Positions 25,286 to 34,336 of a stretch of DNA of 64,000 nt are shown piece by piece. This DNA is from CALMFG01 sp963674805 (GTDB taxonomy: Bacteria > Bacillota > Clostridia > Christensenellales > CALMFG01): contig CAXXNY010000016.1 in assembly GCA_963674805.2 (NCBI GenBank), positions 737,556-801,555 of the forward strand, in the 5' to 3' direction. The translations under genes were made by a program, and so were the position numbers. The notes beneath the pieces are model-generated. The model ran no database searches, had not been told where the DNA came from, and saw only the letters and a program-made list of their open reading frames with translations. Each line of letters begins with the position of its first letter. Within the stretch, counting starts at the first letter, position 1.

Positions 25286-26815
25286 ATGAAATACTATTTA
25301 GGATTGGATAATGGGGGAACAGTAACAAAGGCCGCGCTCTATACATCAAATGGAGAAGAAGTTGCGGTTGCGTCGAAAGAGACAAAAATGATCAGTGTTG
25401 CACAAGGGTTTACTGAGCGTGATATGCTTGAGATGAAGCAGGCTAATTTTGACGTCATCAAAAAACTCTTAGATAAAACAAAGGTAAAACCGGGAGAGAT
25501 TCACGGCGTTGCTTGCTGCGGTCATGGTAAAGGCCTATATTTGTGGGGAAAAGATAATCAACCAGTGCGCCCCGGCATCATTTCTACAGATAACCGGGCA
25601 TGGGAATATCCACTAAAATGGCTAGCAGACGGCACGGCGAATAAGGCATATAAAAAAACCTACCAGGCGATTTTGGCATGCCAGCCGGTGTCATTGCTGG
25701 CATGGATGAAAGACCATGAGCCGGAAACCATCGAACAAATCCAATGGGTATTTGAGTGCAAAGATTATGTGAGATTTTGCCTGACAGGTGAGGCGTATGC
25801 TGAAATCACCGACTATTCAGGAGCAAATCTGATAAATCTTGAAACGCGTGATTATGATGAATCGCTGTTAGCGTTGTTTGGGCTCAGTGAACTATATGCC
25901 TGCTTACCGCCGATTAGAACTTCGTTGGATATTTGCGGAAAAATCACTGATGAGGTTGCAGGCTTAACTGGATTAAAAGCCGGCACACCGGTATTTGGCG
26001 GTATGTTTGATATTAACGCATGTGCGCTTGCGGTGGATGCCGTTTATGAAGATAAGATTTGTATGATTGCAGGAACTTGGAGCATTAATGAATATATCAG
26101 AAAAACACCTGTCTTGGACGGCAGTGTGATGATGAACTCAATCTTTTGCCTGCCGGAATACTATTTAATAGAAGAATCAAGTCCGACATCTGCCGGCAAT
26201 AACGAATGGTTCATTAAAACGCTTCTTCCGGAGTTAAAAGAAAAAGCCGAGGCCGAAGGCAAGTCCATTTATGAGATTACTAATGCATGGGTGAAAGAGA
26301 TTCCGATTGAAGCAGTTTGCCCGATATTTATGCCTTTCTTGATGGCGAGCAATGTTCATCCGAGTGCCAAGGCATGCTTTATTGGTATGAGCAATTATCA
26401 TACCCGCGGACATCTCGTTAAAAGCATCTATGAAGGTATTGCGTTTTCACACCGCTATCATTTAGAAAAGCTGCTAAAAGCAAAAGAGACACCGGTGACC
26501 AGTATACGGCTGGCCGGCGGTGTGGCACGCTCTGCTGAATGGGTACAGATTTTTGCGGACGTCATGGGGTACCCTATTGAGGTCGCGGATATAAACGAAA
26601 CTGGAACGTTGGGATGCGCGATGAATGTTGCGGTTGGTCTTGGAGACTACACAGACTTTCAACAGGCAGCCGCGCAGATGATTTCGATGCGCAAGGCAGT
26701 TTTACCCAAAGCACGCAACCAAGCCATATATCAGGAAAGATATAAAATGTATTGCCGCATGATTGAAGCATTAGATCCTGTCTGGGGAGATTTACAGGTG
26801 ATGATATCCGATTAA
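25286..26815 (+). CDS. FGGY kinase, L-xylulokinase (LyxK)-like
   Basis: The 509-residue kinase has the FGGY N-terminal motif LGLDNGGTVTKAALY and resembles LyxK in CGHGKGLYLW, CQPVSLLAWMKDHEPE, CKDYVRFCLTG, AGLTGLKAGTPVFGGMFD, AGTWSINEY and ASNVHPSAKACFIGM. It phosphorylates a ketose, most likely L-xylulose or a relative. The ATP-site motif GTWS is intact. The start at 25286 follows GAGG by 6 bases. With the 3-epimerase upstream it forms a pentulose branch alongside the RhaB branch downstream, so the cluster may handle more than one sugar or a promiscuous intermediate. Confidence 0.88.
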   Translation: MKYYLGLDNGGTVTKAALYTSNGEEVAVASKETKMISVAQGFTERDMLEMKQANFDVIKKLLDKTKVKPGEIHGVACCGHGKGLYLWGKDNQPVRPGIISTDNRAWEYPLKWLADGTANKAYKKTYQAILACQPVSLLAWMKDHEPETIEQIQWVFECKDYVRFCLTGEAYAEITDYSGANLINLETRDYDESLLALFGLSELYACLPPIRTSLDICGKITDEVAGLTGLKAGTPVFGGMFDINACALAVDAVYEDKICMIAGTWSINEYIRKTPVLDGSVMMNSIFCLPEYYLIEESSPTSAGNNEWFIKTLLPELKEKAEAEGKSIYEITNAWVKEIPIEAVCPIFMPFLMASNVHPSAKACFIGMSNYHTRGHLVKSIYEGIAFSHRYHLEKLLKAKETPVTSIRLAGGVARSAEWVQIFADVMGYPIEVADINETGTLGCAMNVAVGLGDYTDFQQAAAQMISMRKAVLPKARNQAIYQERYKMYCRMIEALDPVWGDLQVMISD

Positions 26816-26880
26816 AGTTAGAATGATATATGAAGTATAAACAGTTTTAGATTATTTTGAGCAGATAAAGGAGATTGATG

Positions 26881-27642
26881 ATGCATCCGACATTTGATTT
26901 ATCAGGAAAGATAGCCGTTGTAACCGGAGCAAATAAAGGGATTGGCTACGGCCTTTGTAAGTGCCTAGCTTCTGCCGGAGCAACAGTGATTGGCACAGCG
27001 CGCGACAATTCATCGGAGCATGCTTTTAAGCAGGAGATCGAGAAGGAAGGGCAAAAGGCAGATTTGGTCAAGCTGGATGTTTCAAACCTGGACAGCATCA
27101 ACCAGGCATTTGATAAAATCAAAGCAAAATACGGACGGATTGATATTCTTGTTAATAATGCCGGTATCGGACCAAATCATCCGGCGCAAATCGTTACTGA
27201 ACAGGACTGGGACTCGGTTATGAATGTGAACGCAAAGGGCTTGTTCTTTTGTTCCCAGATCGCAGGTAAAATGATGATAGAACAAAAATACGGACGGATT
27301 ATTAATATCAGTTCTCAAGCCAGTGTCGTTGCTATACGGGATCATGCGGTGTATTGCGCATCTAAAGGTGCGGTTAACCAGTTGACCAAGGTGCTTGCGC
27401 TGGAGTGGGCGGATAAAGGCGTCACAGTGAACGCAGTAGCACCGACATTTACATATACACCGGGAACCGCTGAACGCCTTGATAACCCACAGTATCTCAA
27501 AACCGTTTTGGACCGCATTCCGGTCGGCCGCGTTGCGACGATTGATGATGTAGGCGGTGCGGTGATTTATCTCGCGTCAGATGCCGGCAGCATGGTAACG
27601 GGCAGCGTACTCACAGTGGACGGCGGATGGACAATCCAATAG
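26881..27642 (+). CDS. Short-chain dehydrogenase/reductase
   Basis: The 253-residue SDR has the nucleotide motif TGANKGIGYGL (about 16-26), NNAG (about 92), and the catalytic Ser-Tyr-Lys set in ISSQASV and YCASKGAV. The C-terminal VTGSVLTVDGGWTIQ is typical of classical SDRs. I chose 26881 because AAGGAG is 7 bases upstream; 26878 is also possible. It lies between two sugar kinases, so it probably oxidises or reduces a sugar, sugar phosphate or lactaldehyde-type intermediate. Substrate and cofactor preference cannot be fixed from the sequence. Confidence 0.92.
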   Translation: MHPTFDLSGKIAVVTGANKGIGYGLCKCLASAGATVIGTARDNSSEHAFKQEIEKEGQKADLVKLDVSNLDSINQAFDKIKAKYGRIDILVNNAGIGPNHPAQIVTEQDWDSVMNVNAKGLFFCSQIAGKMMIEQKYGRIINISSQASVVAIRDHAVYCASKGAVNQLTKVLALEWADKGVTVNAVAPTFTYTPGTAERLDNPQYLKTVLDRIPVGRVATIDDVGGAVIYLASDAGSMVTGSVLTVDGGWTIQ

Positions 27643-27714
27643 TAACATATTAAGAAGAATCGGAATTTAGCAGCTGTATTTTGGGTCGCCGAAATGGGCA
27701 TAGAAAGGCAGGGA

Positions 27715-29172
27715 ATGAATAATTCATATGTCGCCATCGATTTAGGGGCAACAAGCGGGCGCGTTGTAAGCAGTGCATTTGATGGTAAACGGGTTATTCT
27801 AAAAGAAGAAAATCGCTTTTTGAACGAACCAGTAACGGTGCATAACACCGTTTATTGGGATGTTTTGAATATGTATCAAAACATTCTGATTGGCATACAC
27901 AAAGCAAGCAAGAATGGCAGCATTGCATCATTGGGTATTGATACTTGGGGTTCAGATTTCGGGCTGTTTGATAAAAAGGGTCATATGCTTGAAAACCCGA
28001 TTCATTATCGTGATGATATGTCAAAAGGCATGCCGGAAGCAGTCTATGAAATGCTACCGGCAGAACAATTATATAATCTGACAGGCATCCAACATATGCG
28101 TTTAAATGGGATTTACCGCTTGTTTTATATGGCGCAAAATGCTTATGTGCCTTATACATCCGCAAAGAACCTCTTACTGATGCCGGATATCTTTGCTTAT
28201 TTTTTAACCGGCGAGATGCTCAGCGAATATACCGAAGCCACGACGACGCAGATGGTGGATGCCGGTACAAATAACTGGGCTTATGAAGCGCTGGGTCAAC
28301 TCGGCATCAACACGACGCTACTTAGAAAACCTGTTTTGCCGGGCAGCATTCAGGTTGATACATTAAAAAGCGAATTGCCTTTTAACTGTAAGCTCTCGAT
28401 CGTCGGTACACACGATACGGCCTCTGCGGTTGCGGCGGTGCCCGCCTCAGAAGCGGATTTCATTTACATATCCAGCGGGACATGGTCACTGGTGGGAACC
28501 GAAATTAAACAGCCGATGATTAATGAGATGTCCAGAGCCAATAACTTCACCAACGAAGGCGGTGTTTTTGGGACAATCCGATTATTAAAGAATGTAATGG
28601 GTATGTGGATACTGGAAGAGCTGCGCAGGTTTTGGGCATCAACCGGAAATGTGCTCAGCTATGATGAGATAATAGCAAAAACCGAGAAAGCCCAGCCTTT
28701 TGCGCGATTAATTAATCCCGATGAACCGGAGTTTTTTGAGAGTGAAAAGATGGAAGAGAAAATCAACGCTTTTTTGCACAAAACGAAACAGCCGATGGCG
28801 GTCTGCCCTGGCGAGTTTTCTCGGTGCTTGTTTGATTCGCTGGCGCTGAAGTATCGATATGTGATTGATACAATAAAAACTATGACGGCTAAGACCTATC
28901 GATCCGTTCATGTGGTTGGCGGCGGCGCAAAGAATAAAATGTTAAACCAGATGGTTGCAAACGTAACTGGGATGACTGTTCTGGCGGGCCCTGAAGAAGC
29001 GACAGCGTTGGGAAATATATTGATGCAGGCAGCAGCCTGCGGCGATATCAGTGGTCTTGGGCAGCTTAGAGAAGTTGTGAGAAATTCTTGCGATATAAAA
29101 GTTTTTCTGCCTGAACAGATAGGAATTGAAGAAGAGGCATATCAGCGGTTCTGCGCAATGATAACAGATTAG
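27715..29172 (+). CDS. rhaB: Rhamnulokinase-like FGGY kinase (first)
   Basis: The 485-residue protein matches RhaB along its length: VAIDLGATSGRVV, GIDTWGSDFGLFD, HYRDDM, LLMPDIFAYFLTG, ATTTQMVD, THDTASAVAAVPA, ISSGTWSLVGTE, NEGGVFGTIRLLKNVMGMW and HVVGGGAKNKMLNQM. It transfers phosphate from ATP to L-rhamnulose or a similar deoxyketose. The ATP motif SSGTWSL is intact, in contrast to the paralogue at 47622. The start at 27715 has only a moderate ribosome site; an ATG at 27694 is worse. The product would go to the class II aldolase that follows. Confidence 0.93.
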   Translation: MNNSYVAIDLGATSGRVVSSAFDGKRVILKEENRFLNEPVTVHNTVYWDVLNMYQNILIGIHKASKNGSIASLGIDTWGSDFGLFDKKGHMLENPIHYRDDMSKGMPEAVYEMLPAEQLYNLTGIQHMRLNGIYRLFYMAQNAYVPYTSAKNLLLMPDIFAYFLTGEMLSEYTEATTTQMVDAGTNNWAYEALGQLGINTTLLRKPVLPGSIQVDTLKSELPFNCKLSIVGTHDTASAVAAVPASEADFIYISSGTWSLVGTEIKQPMINEMSRANNFTNEGGVFGTIRLLKNVMGMWILEELRRFWASTGNVLSYDEIIAKTEKAQPFARLINPDEPEFFESEKMEEKINAFLHKTKQPMAVCPGEFSRCLFDSLALKYRYVIDTIKTMTAKTYRSVHVVGGGAKNKMLNQMVANVTGMTVLAGPEEATALGNILMQAAACGDISGLGQLREVVRNSCDIKVFLPEQIGIEEEAYQRFCAMITD

Positions 29173-29209
29173 TATTAAAAAGTATTGAGAGTAACAGAAG
29201 GTGGATAAG

Positions 29210-30232
29210 ATGTACGAACAAGAAAAAAAGAATATGCAAATGATATCTAACTATGCGGGCATTCGCGTTGATTATGTACAGGGCGGAGGGGGAAACACCT
29301 CCTATAAATTTGACGATAAAATAATGGCGATTAAAGCGTCAGGTTATTCCTTGGCAGAAGTTAAAACTGAAACGGGTTATGTGACCGTTGACTATATGAT
29401 GATAAAGCAGCGATATGAAGCGTTGAGAGATAAAGCAGCCGCGGATGTTGAGAAAGAAACCTTGGATATCAACATGGCGAGTATTACACTTTTGGACGGC
29501 ATGGAAAACAAACGTCCGTCGGTAGAAGTCGGTTTTCATGCCCATCTTAAACGCGCTGTTATACACACGCACTCGGTTTACGCTAATATCCTCTGCTGCA
29601 GTGAGGAAGGCAAAGAGATTGCAAAAGAGATTTTTGGAACATCAGAGTACGGTTATATTTTTATACCGTTTATCAATCCCGGCTTTGCGCTTTCAATGCA
29701 TATAAAGGATGAGGTGAATAAGTATCAGTCGCTATACGGGAAACAGCCGGAAGTAATTTTTATTGAGAGCCACGGCATCATCGTGCATGATGATGATTAC
29801 TTAGTTGCCATAGATATTCATGAAAAGGTTAATCATATGATCGCGGAATACTTTTGTGTTCAGCCTTTTCCCGAAGTCAGCATTAAATCAGATCAGGATT
29901 GGTATATAAGTAATACCAGATATATTGCAGACTTTATTAACGCGTTTAGCGCTGATGAAACGTATTTTAAAGAGGTAGTATTATATCCGGATCAAATGGT
30001 CTATTTGGGCAACAATCTTGGAGAAAACATATTAGTGGATTCAGATAAAGGCAGAATTATTTATAAAACAAACGAGAAGCGGGCACGAGTAATCGAAGAA
30101 ATTATTTTAGGTGTTGCCTATATTGTTACCGAAATTAAACGTAAGAATTTAAATTTAAAACTGCTTTGTGATGAAGGCGTTGACTTTATACGCAATTGGG
30201 AGAGCGAAAAGTATCGTGCGTCAATAAACTAA
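29210..30232 (+). CDS. Class II aldolase (rhamnulose-1-phosphate aldolase-like)
   Basis: The 340-residue protein is a class II (adducin-type) aldolase. It has GGGGNTSYKF near the start (about 23-32), zinc-binding HTHSVYAN (about 120-127) and a later histidine in IESHGIIVHDDD. It resembles the aldolase half of bifunctional rhamnulose-1-phosphate aldolase/dehydrogenases. Here the dehydrogenase half is missing from this protein, and a separate SDR follows 200 bases downstream. Together with RhaB it would split the ketose 1-phosphate into dihydroxyacetone phosphate and lactaldehyde. The start at 29210 has AAGGTGG upstream. Confidence 0.85.
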   Translation: MYEQEKKNMQMISNYAGIRVDYVQGGGGNTSYKFDDKIMAIKASGYSLAEVKTETGYVTVDYMMIKQRYEALRDKAAADVEKETLDINMASITLLDGMENKRPSVEVGFHAHLKRAVIHTHSVYANILCCSEEGKEIAKEIFGTSEYGYIFIPFINPGFALSMHIKDEVNKYQSLYGKQPEVIFIESHGIIVHDDDYLVAIDIHEKVNHMIAEYFCVQPFPEVSIKSDQDWYISNTRYIADFINAFSADETYFKEVVLYPDQMVYLGNNLGENILVDSDKGRIIYKTNEKRARVIEEIILGVAYIVTEIKRKNLNLKLLCDEGVDFIRNWESEKYRASIN

Positions 30233-30266
30233 AAGGACAATTTGTTTGTTTCCTATCATATTCTCG

Positions 30267-30398
30267 CAGGTGGGGCAAAAGAGGAAGTATTATACGGAGC
30301 CAACTGCAGAACCTCAGTTATGTGACGATATTAAGAGATTGGTGGTTGATTGGGAAGCATATACAGAATTGATGCAGTTTTTTTACGCGGAGGGATAG
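30267..30398 (+). other. Open stretch of 43 codons, possible gene remnant
   Basis: Between the aldolase and the next SDR one frame stays open for 43 codons plus stop (ending YTELMQFFYAEG) with protein-like composition but without a start codon and ribosome site. It may be the end of a decayed gene. I do not recognise it. Confidence 0.3.
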
Positions 30399-30439
30399 GG
30401 TTTAAGACAAAAATATATATTTGATAATGGAGAAAGATG

Positions 30440-31180
30440 ATGAGAAACGCAATTGTTACAGGAGCTTCAAATGGCATCGGGAAAGCGATAGCAATACGCC
30501 TTGCAAAACTTGGTGTTAATTTAGTTGTTAACTATTATAGTGATGATGATGCAGCCAAGGCCGTTGCTGAAGAAGCTGAAAGCTTTGGCATAACCACCTG
30601 CCTGGTTAAATCAGATGTAGGCACAGATGGAGGCAGAAAACTGGTATTGGAGAAGGCCTTAAAGTGTTTTAATCATATTGATATTCTGATTAATAATGCT
30701 GGTGTTTTCTTCCAAAACGATATTTTTTCGATTACTGAAAAGGATTTTAGCAGAACACTGGATGTTATTATCAAAGGATCATTCTTCCTGACTCAGGATG
30801 TCGTTAAGCATATGGTTGAGAAAAAAGTCAAGGGGAGAATTATCAATATTTCCTCATCAGCTGTTGAGAGTTTTGAGGGGATACCGACTGACTATAGCAT
30901 AGCAAAAGCAGGCATCAATATGATGACAAGAACGGCGGCCAAGGACATCGGCAAATACGGGATCACCTGTAATGCCATTATGCCGGGTGCAATTCCGACC
31001 AAGCTTAACAAATGGCAGTTTGATGTCCCGGAGATTAAAGAAAGATTAAGAAACGGTTCTGTACTGCGGGAGTTTGGAGATGCAAACTTTATTGCTAAAG
31101 CCGTTGAATATTTTGTCTCAGATGAAGCGGCATGGACAACGGGCGCGATCTTAAAAGTTGACGGCGGATATACTTTATAG
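30440..31180 (+). CDS. Short-chain dehydrogenase/reductase (second)
   Basis: The 246-residue SDR has TGASNGIGKAIA at the start, NNAGVFFQ, catalytic ISSSAVES and YSIAKAG, and ends TTGAILKVDGGYTL. The ribosome site GGAG is 7 bases before 30440, with a second ATG at 30437. As the last intact gene of the cluster, after the class II aldolase, it may play the dehydrogenase part of the split RhaE-like enzyme, reducing or oxidising lactaldehyde. That is inference from order. Just downstream the DNA turns into IS and gene fragments. Confidence 0.9.
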   Translation: MRNAIVTGASNGIGKAIAIRLAKLGVNLVVNYYSDDDAAKAVAEEAESFGITTCLVKSDVGTDGGRKLVLEKALKCFNHIDILINNAGVFFQNDIFSITEKDFSRTLDVIIKGSFFLTQDVVKHMVEKKVKGRIINISSSAVESFEGIPTDYSIAKAGINMMTRTAAKDIGKYGITCNAIMPGAIPTKLNKWQFDVPEIKERLRNGSVLREFGDANFIAKAVEYFVSDEAAWTTGAILKVDGGYTL

Positions 31181-31307
31181 CCGCTGGCATAAAATGGCAT
31201 TGAGCTTGTTAAACGTGCGGATAACTATGTTCTATAAAGCGCTGCCATTTCCCGGTTAAAGGGCTAAGTGCGTTGAAAAAAATAAGGCGCAAGTAAACGC
31301 ACGATAT

Positions 31308-31675
31308 TTAATGTGATAGCGGTGTCAACGGCGGATTAATTTTGTCATAAAAAGGCGTTTGAAAAATGCATGTTAATGGCGAAAAAAAATATTCATTTTC
31401 AAACAGCGTATTAACCTTCTTCATAGCTTTCATATGTTCTTTACGTTCTTTTAGGCGATAGCTTTCACCCCGGATATTAATGACGTTGCAATGATGTAAT
31501 ACCCGATCCAGGATTGCCGCGGCAATCGTCATATCCGAGAACACTTCGTTCCATTGCGAGAACGGTTTGTTGGAAGTGAAGATCGTCGTATTTTTTTCAT
31601 AGCGCTTGGTAATCAGCTGAAAGAACAGATTGGCACCCTGAACATCCATCGGCAGATAGCTTTTCCGACCGCTGG
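31308..31675 (-). pseudogene. IS21-family istB, C-terminal fragment
   Basis: The minus strand encodes the C-terminal third of an IstB transposition helper ATPase: YLPMDVQGANLFFQL, YEKNTTIFTSNKPFSQW, ILDRVLHHCNVINIRGESYRL. The Walker A and B motifs and the whole N-terminus are missing, and no istA gene is present. The IS end lies at 31321-31372. The fragment stops abruptly at about 31675 against the gatZ fragment, so it is a dead remnant left by deletion. Confidence 0.88.
31321..31372 (+). repeat. IS21-type terminal sequence (52 bp, right)
   Basis: This is the end of the IS remnant after istB, starting GGTGTCAACGGCGG. It is repeated exactly but inverted at 16390-16441, so the two copies face each other across the sugar cluster. 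Confidence 0.8.
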
Positions 31676-31891
31676 CGGTATTACGCCGATACGGCATCAA
31701 TGCGTGATGCTGTTAGCAGGCTGATCGAAACCTATGACAAGACAAAGCCGCCGGTGACATTGTTATCACAGTATATGCCGGAACAGTATATCAGGGTCAG
31801 GAACGGGGAACTTGAAAACAAGGCCGAGGCGTTGATTATGGATAAGGTCCGCTGTATTATTGAGAAGTATGAAAAGGCGATAGCCAAGTAA
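31676..31891 (+). pseudogene. gatZ/kbaZ-like C-terminal fragment
   Basis: The frame reads RYYADTASMRDAVSRLIETY and then PVTLLSQYMPEQYIRVRNGE, ending with an intact stop. This is the C-terminus of the non-catalytic subunit of class II tagatose-bisphosphate aldolases (GatZ/KbaZ family). About 70 of the usual 400 or more residues remain. The frame stays open up to the junction with the istB fragment, so the IS event or a later deletion removed the rest. It hints that the locus once had a tagatose-type aldolase helper. Confidence 0.8.
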
Positions 31892-31916
31892 AAACCAAAC
31901 TAAACAAGTCCAGTTC

Positions 31917-31947
31917 ATGTCACAAATATGTCACGTGAAATCCAAAA
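31917..31947 (+). repeat. 31-bp direct repeat, left copy
   Basis: The 31 bases starting ATGTCACAAATATGTCAC and ending ATCCAAAA recur exactly at 61902-61932. The first 18 also occur at 32203-32220. The unit contains TGTCAC twice, 11 bp apart, like integrase arm-type sites. Confidence 0.75.
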
Positions 31948-32065
31948 TCATATAAAAACAAACGAACACAGATGAAAACAAAGCGACGTGACTTTGTGAT
32001 TTTCCCGCGACAAATGGGCATATATGAAGACAACGAAGCACCTGTGAATGCAAAGCGGCTCAGTT

Positions 32066-32122
32066 GGAAATCGTGTTTACGTGATGAGCGTAACGAGGGT
32101 TCAAATCCCTTCCTCTCTGCCA
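32066..32122 (+). other. tRNA-Ser(GGA) 3' fragment, probable attachment scar
   Basis: The segment runs from the anticodon loop TTGGAAA (anticodon GGA) through a long variable arm (class II tRNA), the T arm GAGGGTTCAAATCCCTT and acceptor end CCTCTCTGCCA with encoded CCA at 32120-32122. The 5' half is absent: no matching acceptor strand or D arm lies upstream. Integrases often use tRNA 3' ends and leave such copies, so I read it as an att site or its remnant. The 18-bp TGTCAC repeat lies 80 bases downstream. Confidence 0.75.
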
Positions 32123-32202
32123 GAATTCCGCTAGAAATCGGGCTTTTTCGGCACTTTGCCGAAGGAGCCTTTTGCGGTTTTTAGGGGGTAAAAATGGGCC
32201 TC

Positions 32203-32220
32203 ATGTCACAAATATGTCAC
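32203..32220 (+). repeat. 18-bp copy of the TGTCAC repeat
   Basis: ATGTCACAAATATGTCAC repeats the first 18 bases of the 31-bp repeat at 31917 and 61902. With the copy at 31917 it brackets the tRNA-Ser fragment, as arm-type sites bracket a core site. Confidence 0.6.
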
Positions 32221-32373
32221 AGAAGAAATACTTTTTATAACACAGAAATATATAGCAATAGAAAAAATATAAATTGGAGTAGTAAAAAATGTCAATCGTT
32301 GTGTATAATTGAGGGTGATGCAAATAATCTTTTTAATAATCGGGTATTACTGCAAACAAGCAAGGAGGGCAAA

Positions 32374-34329
32374 ATGAGTTGGGATAATGGATTAGATATT
32401 GATACGGCTGCTTACAAATTTGCTGCTGCAACTGATCACGTTATAAGAGTTGTTGCTGGTCCTGGGACTGGAAAATCTTTTAGCTTACAGCGGCGTGTTG
32501 CGCGACTCCTGGAAGAAGGTGTTGATCCTAAGAAAATTTTAGCTGTTACGTTCACTCGAACAGCTGCAAGTGACCTAAAAAAGGCAATTTCAGATATTGG
32601 AATTGAAGGATCTGATAATGTTGTAGCTAGGACACTACATAGTCTCTGTTTCGGTTTTCTTAATCGGAATCATATTATTCAGAGTACTGGACGTCATCCA
32701 CGACCAGTTTTGGAATTTGAAATTAACCCTATGATGTATGATGTTGGAACAAATTTTGGAGACTTAAGAACCAAAAAGAAAAGATTATCTGCATTCGAGG
32801 CTGCGTGGGCAAGGCTTCAATCAGAAGAACCGGGATTTCCGACTGAGGAGATTGACATTCAATTTGAAGCACAAATTAAGAGATGGCTACACATTCATAA
32901 AGCAATGCTTTTTGGTGAAATGATTGTTGAGGCATACCGTTTTCTTCGGAATAATCCTATGTGTAAAGAAATACAAGAATTTGATTATATACTAGTAGAT
33001 GAGTATCAAGATCTAAATAAAGCAGAGCAAGCTGTTATCGAATTATTGGCTGACGGTAGTCAGTTTGCAATAATAGGCGATGACGACCAATCAATATACT
33101 CCTTCAAGCATGCACATCCAAGTGGAATCAGAGAGTTTTCTGATAAACATGATGGATGTGTCAAAATAGACTTTGATATTTGTAGAAGATGTCCTACCAA
33201 AGTTGTTTCTATGGCTTCAAAACTAATTTCAAATAACCCCGAAAGAACACTTGGTGACTTATCTCCTCTTTTATCGAATCAAGAAGGTAAAGTTGATTTA
33301 ATTCAATGGAAAAGCTCAGAATGTGAGATTATTGGTTTGACTCAAATAATTGAGGAAGAGATAAAACAGGAGGGAATTTATCCCCAAGATATATTAGTTT
33401 TAACTCCATCCAAGAAACTTGGTATAAAAATAAGAGATAAGCTTTTAGAAAACAACATTTCAGCAAAATGTTACTATCGTGATTCAGCGCTAAGGAATAT
33501 GGAGTTAGAATACAAATTTGAGTTATTTACTTTAGTTGCGAACCCAGAAGATATGGTAGCTTTAAGATATTTATTAGGGTATGGGGATGCAACATTTAGA
33601 AATAAGGGTTATTCGAGAATTTGCACTTATGCGGCTGAAACGGATTTATCAACTTTTGAGGTTTTTAGAAAATTGATGACAAACGAAATCAAAATACCTT
33701 ATTCACAACCTTTGCTTAATACTTTTTCACGTATAACGGAAGAAGTCACCTCGCTTCGTGAAAAAATTGCAAATGATAGAGACAACCTACCTCAATTCTT
33801 GCTTGAAAATGTGGAAGAAAGTGAAGATATGCGTCTTGTGCTTGAGGCGGCTGTAAAGGAAATTGATTATGAATCAGAGGATCAATGGCTAAAAGAAGTT
33901 TATCAATATTGTGTTGAAAGCATAGGATTTCCTGATTTAGTATCTGATGAGAGTCATGTAAAAATTATGACATTGCATTCTTCAAAAGGATTAAGCTCAA
34001 AATTTGTAGTTGTTATGAGCGCGGTTGATCAGCTTATACCAAGGGTAAATCATGATAGCGACATCAGTGAAGAGAAGCAGATTGAAGAACAAAGAAGATT
34101 ATTCTATGTTGCAATCACTAGATGCAAAGGTAGTGAAAATGGATATCCTGGGAAGTTGGTTATCAGTTCATTCGTTGGATTACCCGGCGATGAAGCTTTA
34201 AGACTCAATATTCAAGCGATAGCATGGGTATGGAGAAGTACGTTTGCAACCAGATTCATTAATGAATTTGAAAACACCGCGCCACAAACAATTGTTGGAG
34301 AAAACTTAATAAAGCAAACAACATACTAA
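32374..34329 (+). CDS. UvrD/Rep-like superfamily 1A DNA helicase
   Basis: The 651-residue protein shows SF1 motifs in order: I in VAGPGTGKSFSLQ (about 29-41), Ia in AVTFTRTAA, II in YILVDEYQDLNKAE, III in AIIGDDDQSIYSF, V in VKIMTLHSSKGLSSKFVVV and VI in RRLFYVAITR. It lacks the usual C-terminal extension of PcrA/UvrD. The start at 32374 has AAGGAGGG 5 bases upstream; the frame is open further back but crosses repeat DNA. It lies between a tRNA-Ser scar and the integrase, so it is probably element cargo. Stand-alone UvrD-like helicases occur in anti-phage systems, but no partner nuclease is next to it. Confidence 0.9.
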   Translation: MSWDNGLDIDTAAYKFAAATDHVIRVVAGPGTGKSFSLQRRVARLLEEGVDPKKILAVTFTRTAASDLKKAISDIGIEGSDNVVARTLHSLCFGFLNRNHIIQSTGRHPRPVLEFEINPMMYDVGTNFGDLRTKKKRLSAFEAAWARLQSEEPGFPTEEIDIQFEAQIKRWLHIHKAMLFGEMIVEAYRFLRNNPMCKEIQEFDYILVDEYQDLNKAEQAVIELLADGSQFAIIGDDDQSIYSFKHAHPSGIREFSDKHDGCVKIDFDICRRCPTKVVSMASKLISNNPERTLGDLSPLLSNQEGKVDLIQWKSSECEIIGLTQIIEEEIKQEGIYPQDILVLTPSKKLGIKIRDKLLENNISAKCYYRDSALRNMELEYKFELFTLVANPEDMVALRYLLGYGDATFRNKGYSRICTYAAETDLSTFEVFRKLMTNEIKIPYSQPLLNTFSRITEEVTSLREKIANDRDNLPQFLLENVEESEDMRLVLEAAVKEIDYESEDQWLKEVYQYCVESIGFPDLVSDESHVKIMTLHSSKGLSSKFVVVMSAVDQLIPRVNHDSDISEEKQIEEQRRLFYVAITRCKGSENGYPGKLVISSFVGLPGDEALRLNIQAIAWVWRSTFATRFINEFENTAPQTIVGENLIKQTTY

Positions 34330-34336
34330 TTAAATC

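Noticed and set aside
32040..32122. A complete functional tRNA-Ser
   Set aside because: Only the 3' part from the anticodon loop onward is present; the acceptor 5' strand, the D arm and the 5' anticodon stem do not match.
31972..32184. A 70-codon open frame in front of the helicase gene
   Set aside because: It overlaps the tRNA-Ser fragment and repeat DNA, has no ribosome site and no recognisable sequence.
32374..34329. A Gabija-type defence system
   Set aside because: Only a UvrD-like helicase is present; no OLD-family nuclease (GajA) gene is next to it.
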